Below, piece after piece: positions 5,846-6,541 of a stretch of 6,541 bases of DNA; the stretch's first letter is position 1, and every line of letters starts with the position of its first letter. Source of the DNA: an uncultured Clostridia bacterium (GTDB lineage Bacteria > Bacillota > Clostridia > Oscillospirales > Acutalibacteraceae). A program made the position numbers and the translations under genes. The stretch is taken from assembly GCA_946405475.1 (NCBI GenBank), contig CAMJHI010000132.1, positions 1 through 6,541 on the forward strand, given 5' to 3'. The notes below the pieces were generated by a model. It worked only from the letters and a program-made list of their open reading frames with translations. It ran no database searches and was not told where the DNA came from.

Positions 5846-6541
5846 ATGGCGCTGACAAAGAAAGCGAAAGAGATCGAAAAAGCCGCCAAGGAGTTTGCCG
5901 CGTTCTGGCAGGGCAAGGGCTACGAAAAAGGGCAAAGCCAGGCGTTCTGGCTGGAACTGCTGCAAAAGGTGTTCGAGGTGGAAGACCCGACGCATTTTGT
6001 GGAATTTGAAGAACAGGTCAAGCTTGACAACACAAGCTTTATCGACGTGATGATCCCGTCCACCCACGTGATGATCGAGCAAAAGAGCCTCGGCAAGGAT
6101 TTGCGCAAGCCCATCAAGCAATCTGACGGTTCCATGCTCAACCCGTTTCAGCAGGCCAAGCGCTACAGCGCCGAGCTGCCTTACTCACAGCGTCCGCGCT
6201 GGATCGTGACCTGCAACTTCGCAGAATTTCTTGTTTACGACATGGAAAACCCCAACGGCGAGCCGGAAAGCATTTTGCTGGAAAACCTGCCGAAGGAATA
6301 CTACCGGCTTGCGTTTCTGGTCGACACAGGCGACGCGAACCTGAAGCGCGAGGAAGAAATCTCCATCAAGGCCGGCGAGATCGTGGGCCGTCTGTACGAC
6401 GCGCTGGCTAAACAATATGCTACCCCCCCCCCGAAAAATTGCCCGTCGCAAAACAGCCTGAACGTGCTGTGCGTCCGGTTGGTTTTCTGTTTTTACGCCG
6501 AGGACGCGGGCGTGTTCGGCCGTCACCTCATGTTCCACGAT
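5846..6541 (+). CDS. MmeI-like (Type IIL) restriction-modification enzyme, N-terminal part, 3' end outside window
   Basis: The frame is open from the ATG at 5846 to the right edge (232 residues seen). The protein resembles the MmeI-like family, single polypeptides that join a PD-ExK endonuclease, a helical linker, an N6-adenine methyltransferase and a DNA-recognition domain, usually about 900 or more residues. Seen here: FWQGKGYEKGQSQAFWLELL (20–39), the conserved QVKLDNTSFID (57–67), and nuclease residues D67, E78 and K80 (D-x10-EQK; MmeI itself has D-x9-ExK). After these come KPIKQSDGS (88–96), QQAKRYSAELPYS (102–114), RPRWIVTCNF (116–125) and YDMENPNGEPE (131–141). LNVLCVRLVFCFYAEDAG (205–222) opens the linker region. 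The methyltransferase motifs lie beyond the window, so modification activity and target site cannot be judged. GGGGGTG precedes the ATG. Residues 193–196 are encoded by a run of ten C bases, a likely slippage site. It has no cognate genes upstream. Confidence 0.93.
   Translation, partial: MALTKKAKEIEKAAKEFAAFWQGKGYEKGQSQAFWLELLQKVFEVEDPTHFVEFEEQVKLDNTSFIDVMIPSTHVMIEQKSLGKDLRKPIKQSDGSMLNPFQQAKRYSAELPYSQRPRWIVTCNFAEFLVYDMENPNGEPESILLENLPKEYYRLAFLVDTGDANLKREEEISIKAGEIVGRLYDALAKQYATPPPKNCPSQNSLNVLCVRLVFCFYAEDAGVFGRHLMFHD
6423..6432 (+). repeat. Poly-C tract of 10 inside the restriction-modification gene
   Basis: Ten consecutive C residues encode the end of Thr193 and Pro194–196. At this length the frame continues into the family-typical LNVLCVRLVFC, so the gene is in the ON state here. 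Nine C would give a stop after 11 altered residues (protein of 204 residues). Eleven C gives a shifted frame without a stop in the remaining window. Homopolymer runs of this length are typical slipped-strand mutation sites; a sequencing error in the run length is also possible. Confidence 0.85.

Noticed and set aside
6020..6039. Inverted repeat AAGCTTG–6–CAAGCTT in the restriction-modification gene
   Set aside because: The bases encode the family-conserved VKLDNTSF stretch, there is no T run after it, and it lies deep in the coding region; probably chance, though it could form a small mRNA hairpin.
5729..6121. Open minus-strand frame of 130 codons across the divergent promoter region and the start of the restriction-modification gene
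   Set aside because: It is antisense to the conserved nuclease domain and crosses both promoters; no family resemblance.
6185..6538. Open minus-strand frame of 117 codons near the right edge
   Set aside because: It is antisense to the well-conserved MmeI-like linker region; shadow of the real gene.

Overview
The window looks like chromosomal DNA from a GC-rich member of the Clostridia (Firmicutes), probably a gut-type Oscillospiraceae/Ruminococcaceae relative. The basis is the in-frame IspH–ribosomal protein S1 fusion, which is characteristic of Clostridia, the gene order around it, strong AGGAGG-type ribosome binding sites and sigma-A-type promoters. The genus cannot be told from this sequence alone.

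From 1 to 5086, on the minus strand, lies one compact operon. In transcription order it holds a MurR/RpiR-family SIS-domain regulator, an HI0933/BaiN-type FAD flavoprotein, cytidylate kinase (cmk), a PlsC-type acyltransferase and a fused IspH–S1 gene that runs off the left edge in its third S1 domain. Neighbouring genes overlap by 4 to 11 bases or are 18 bases apart, so they are probably co-transcribed and translationally coupled. A near-consensus promoter (TTGACA, 17 bases, TATATT) and a small palindrome that could be an operator lie just upstream. The operon joins nucleotide metabolism (Cmk), phospholipid synthesis (PlsC), isoprenoid precursor synthesis (IspH) and translation (S1) under a regulator family that usually senses phosphosugars.

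From 5198 to 5751, also on the minus strand, is a monocistronic unit. It has its own promoter, a chagasin-like (MEROPS I42) protease-inhibitor gene with an N-terminal membrane segment, and a strong intrinsic terminator that separates it from the operon.

From 5790 to the right edge, on the plus strand, a divergent promoter drives the 5' part of a large MmeI-like (Type IIL) restriction-modification gene. The visible 232 residues cover the D-x10-ExK nuclease domain and the start of the helical linker. A tract of ten consecutive C residues lies inside the reading frame between the nuclease region and the methyltransferase part. The frame is open here, but loss of one C would end the protein at about 204 residues. 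This is the arrangement expected of a phase-variable restriction-modification gene and is the most interesting item in the window.

I saw no tRNA, rRNA, CRISPR array, insertion sequence or origin. No gene-free stretch reaches 300 bases; the two gaps (5087–5243 and 5688–5845) are filled by promoters, the palindrome and the terminator.
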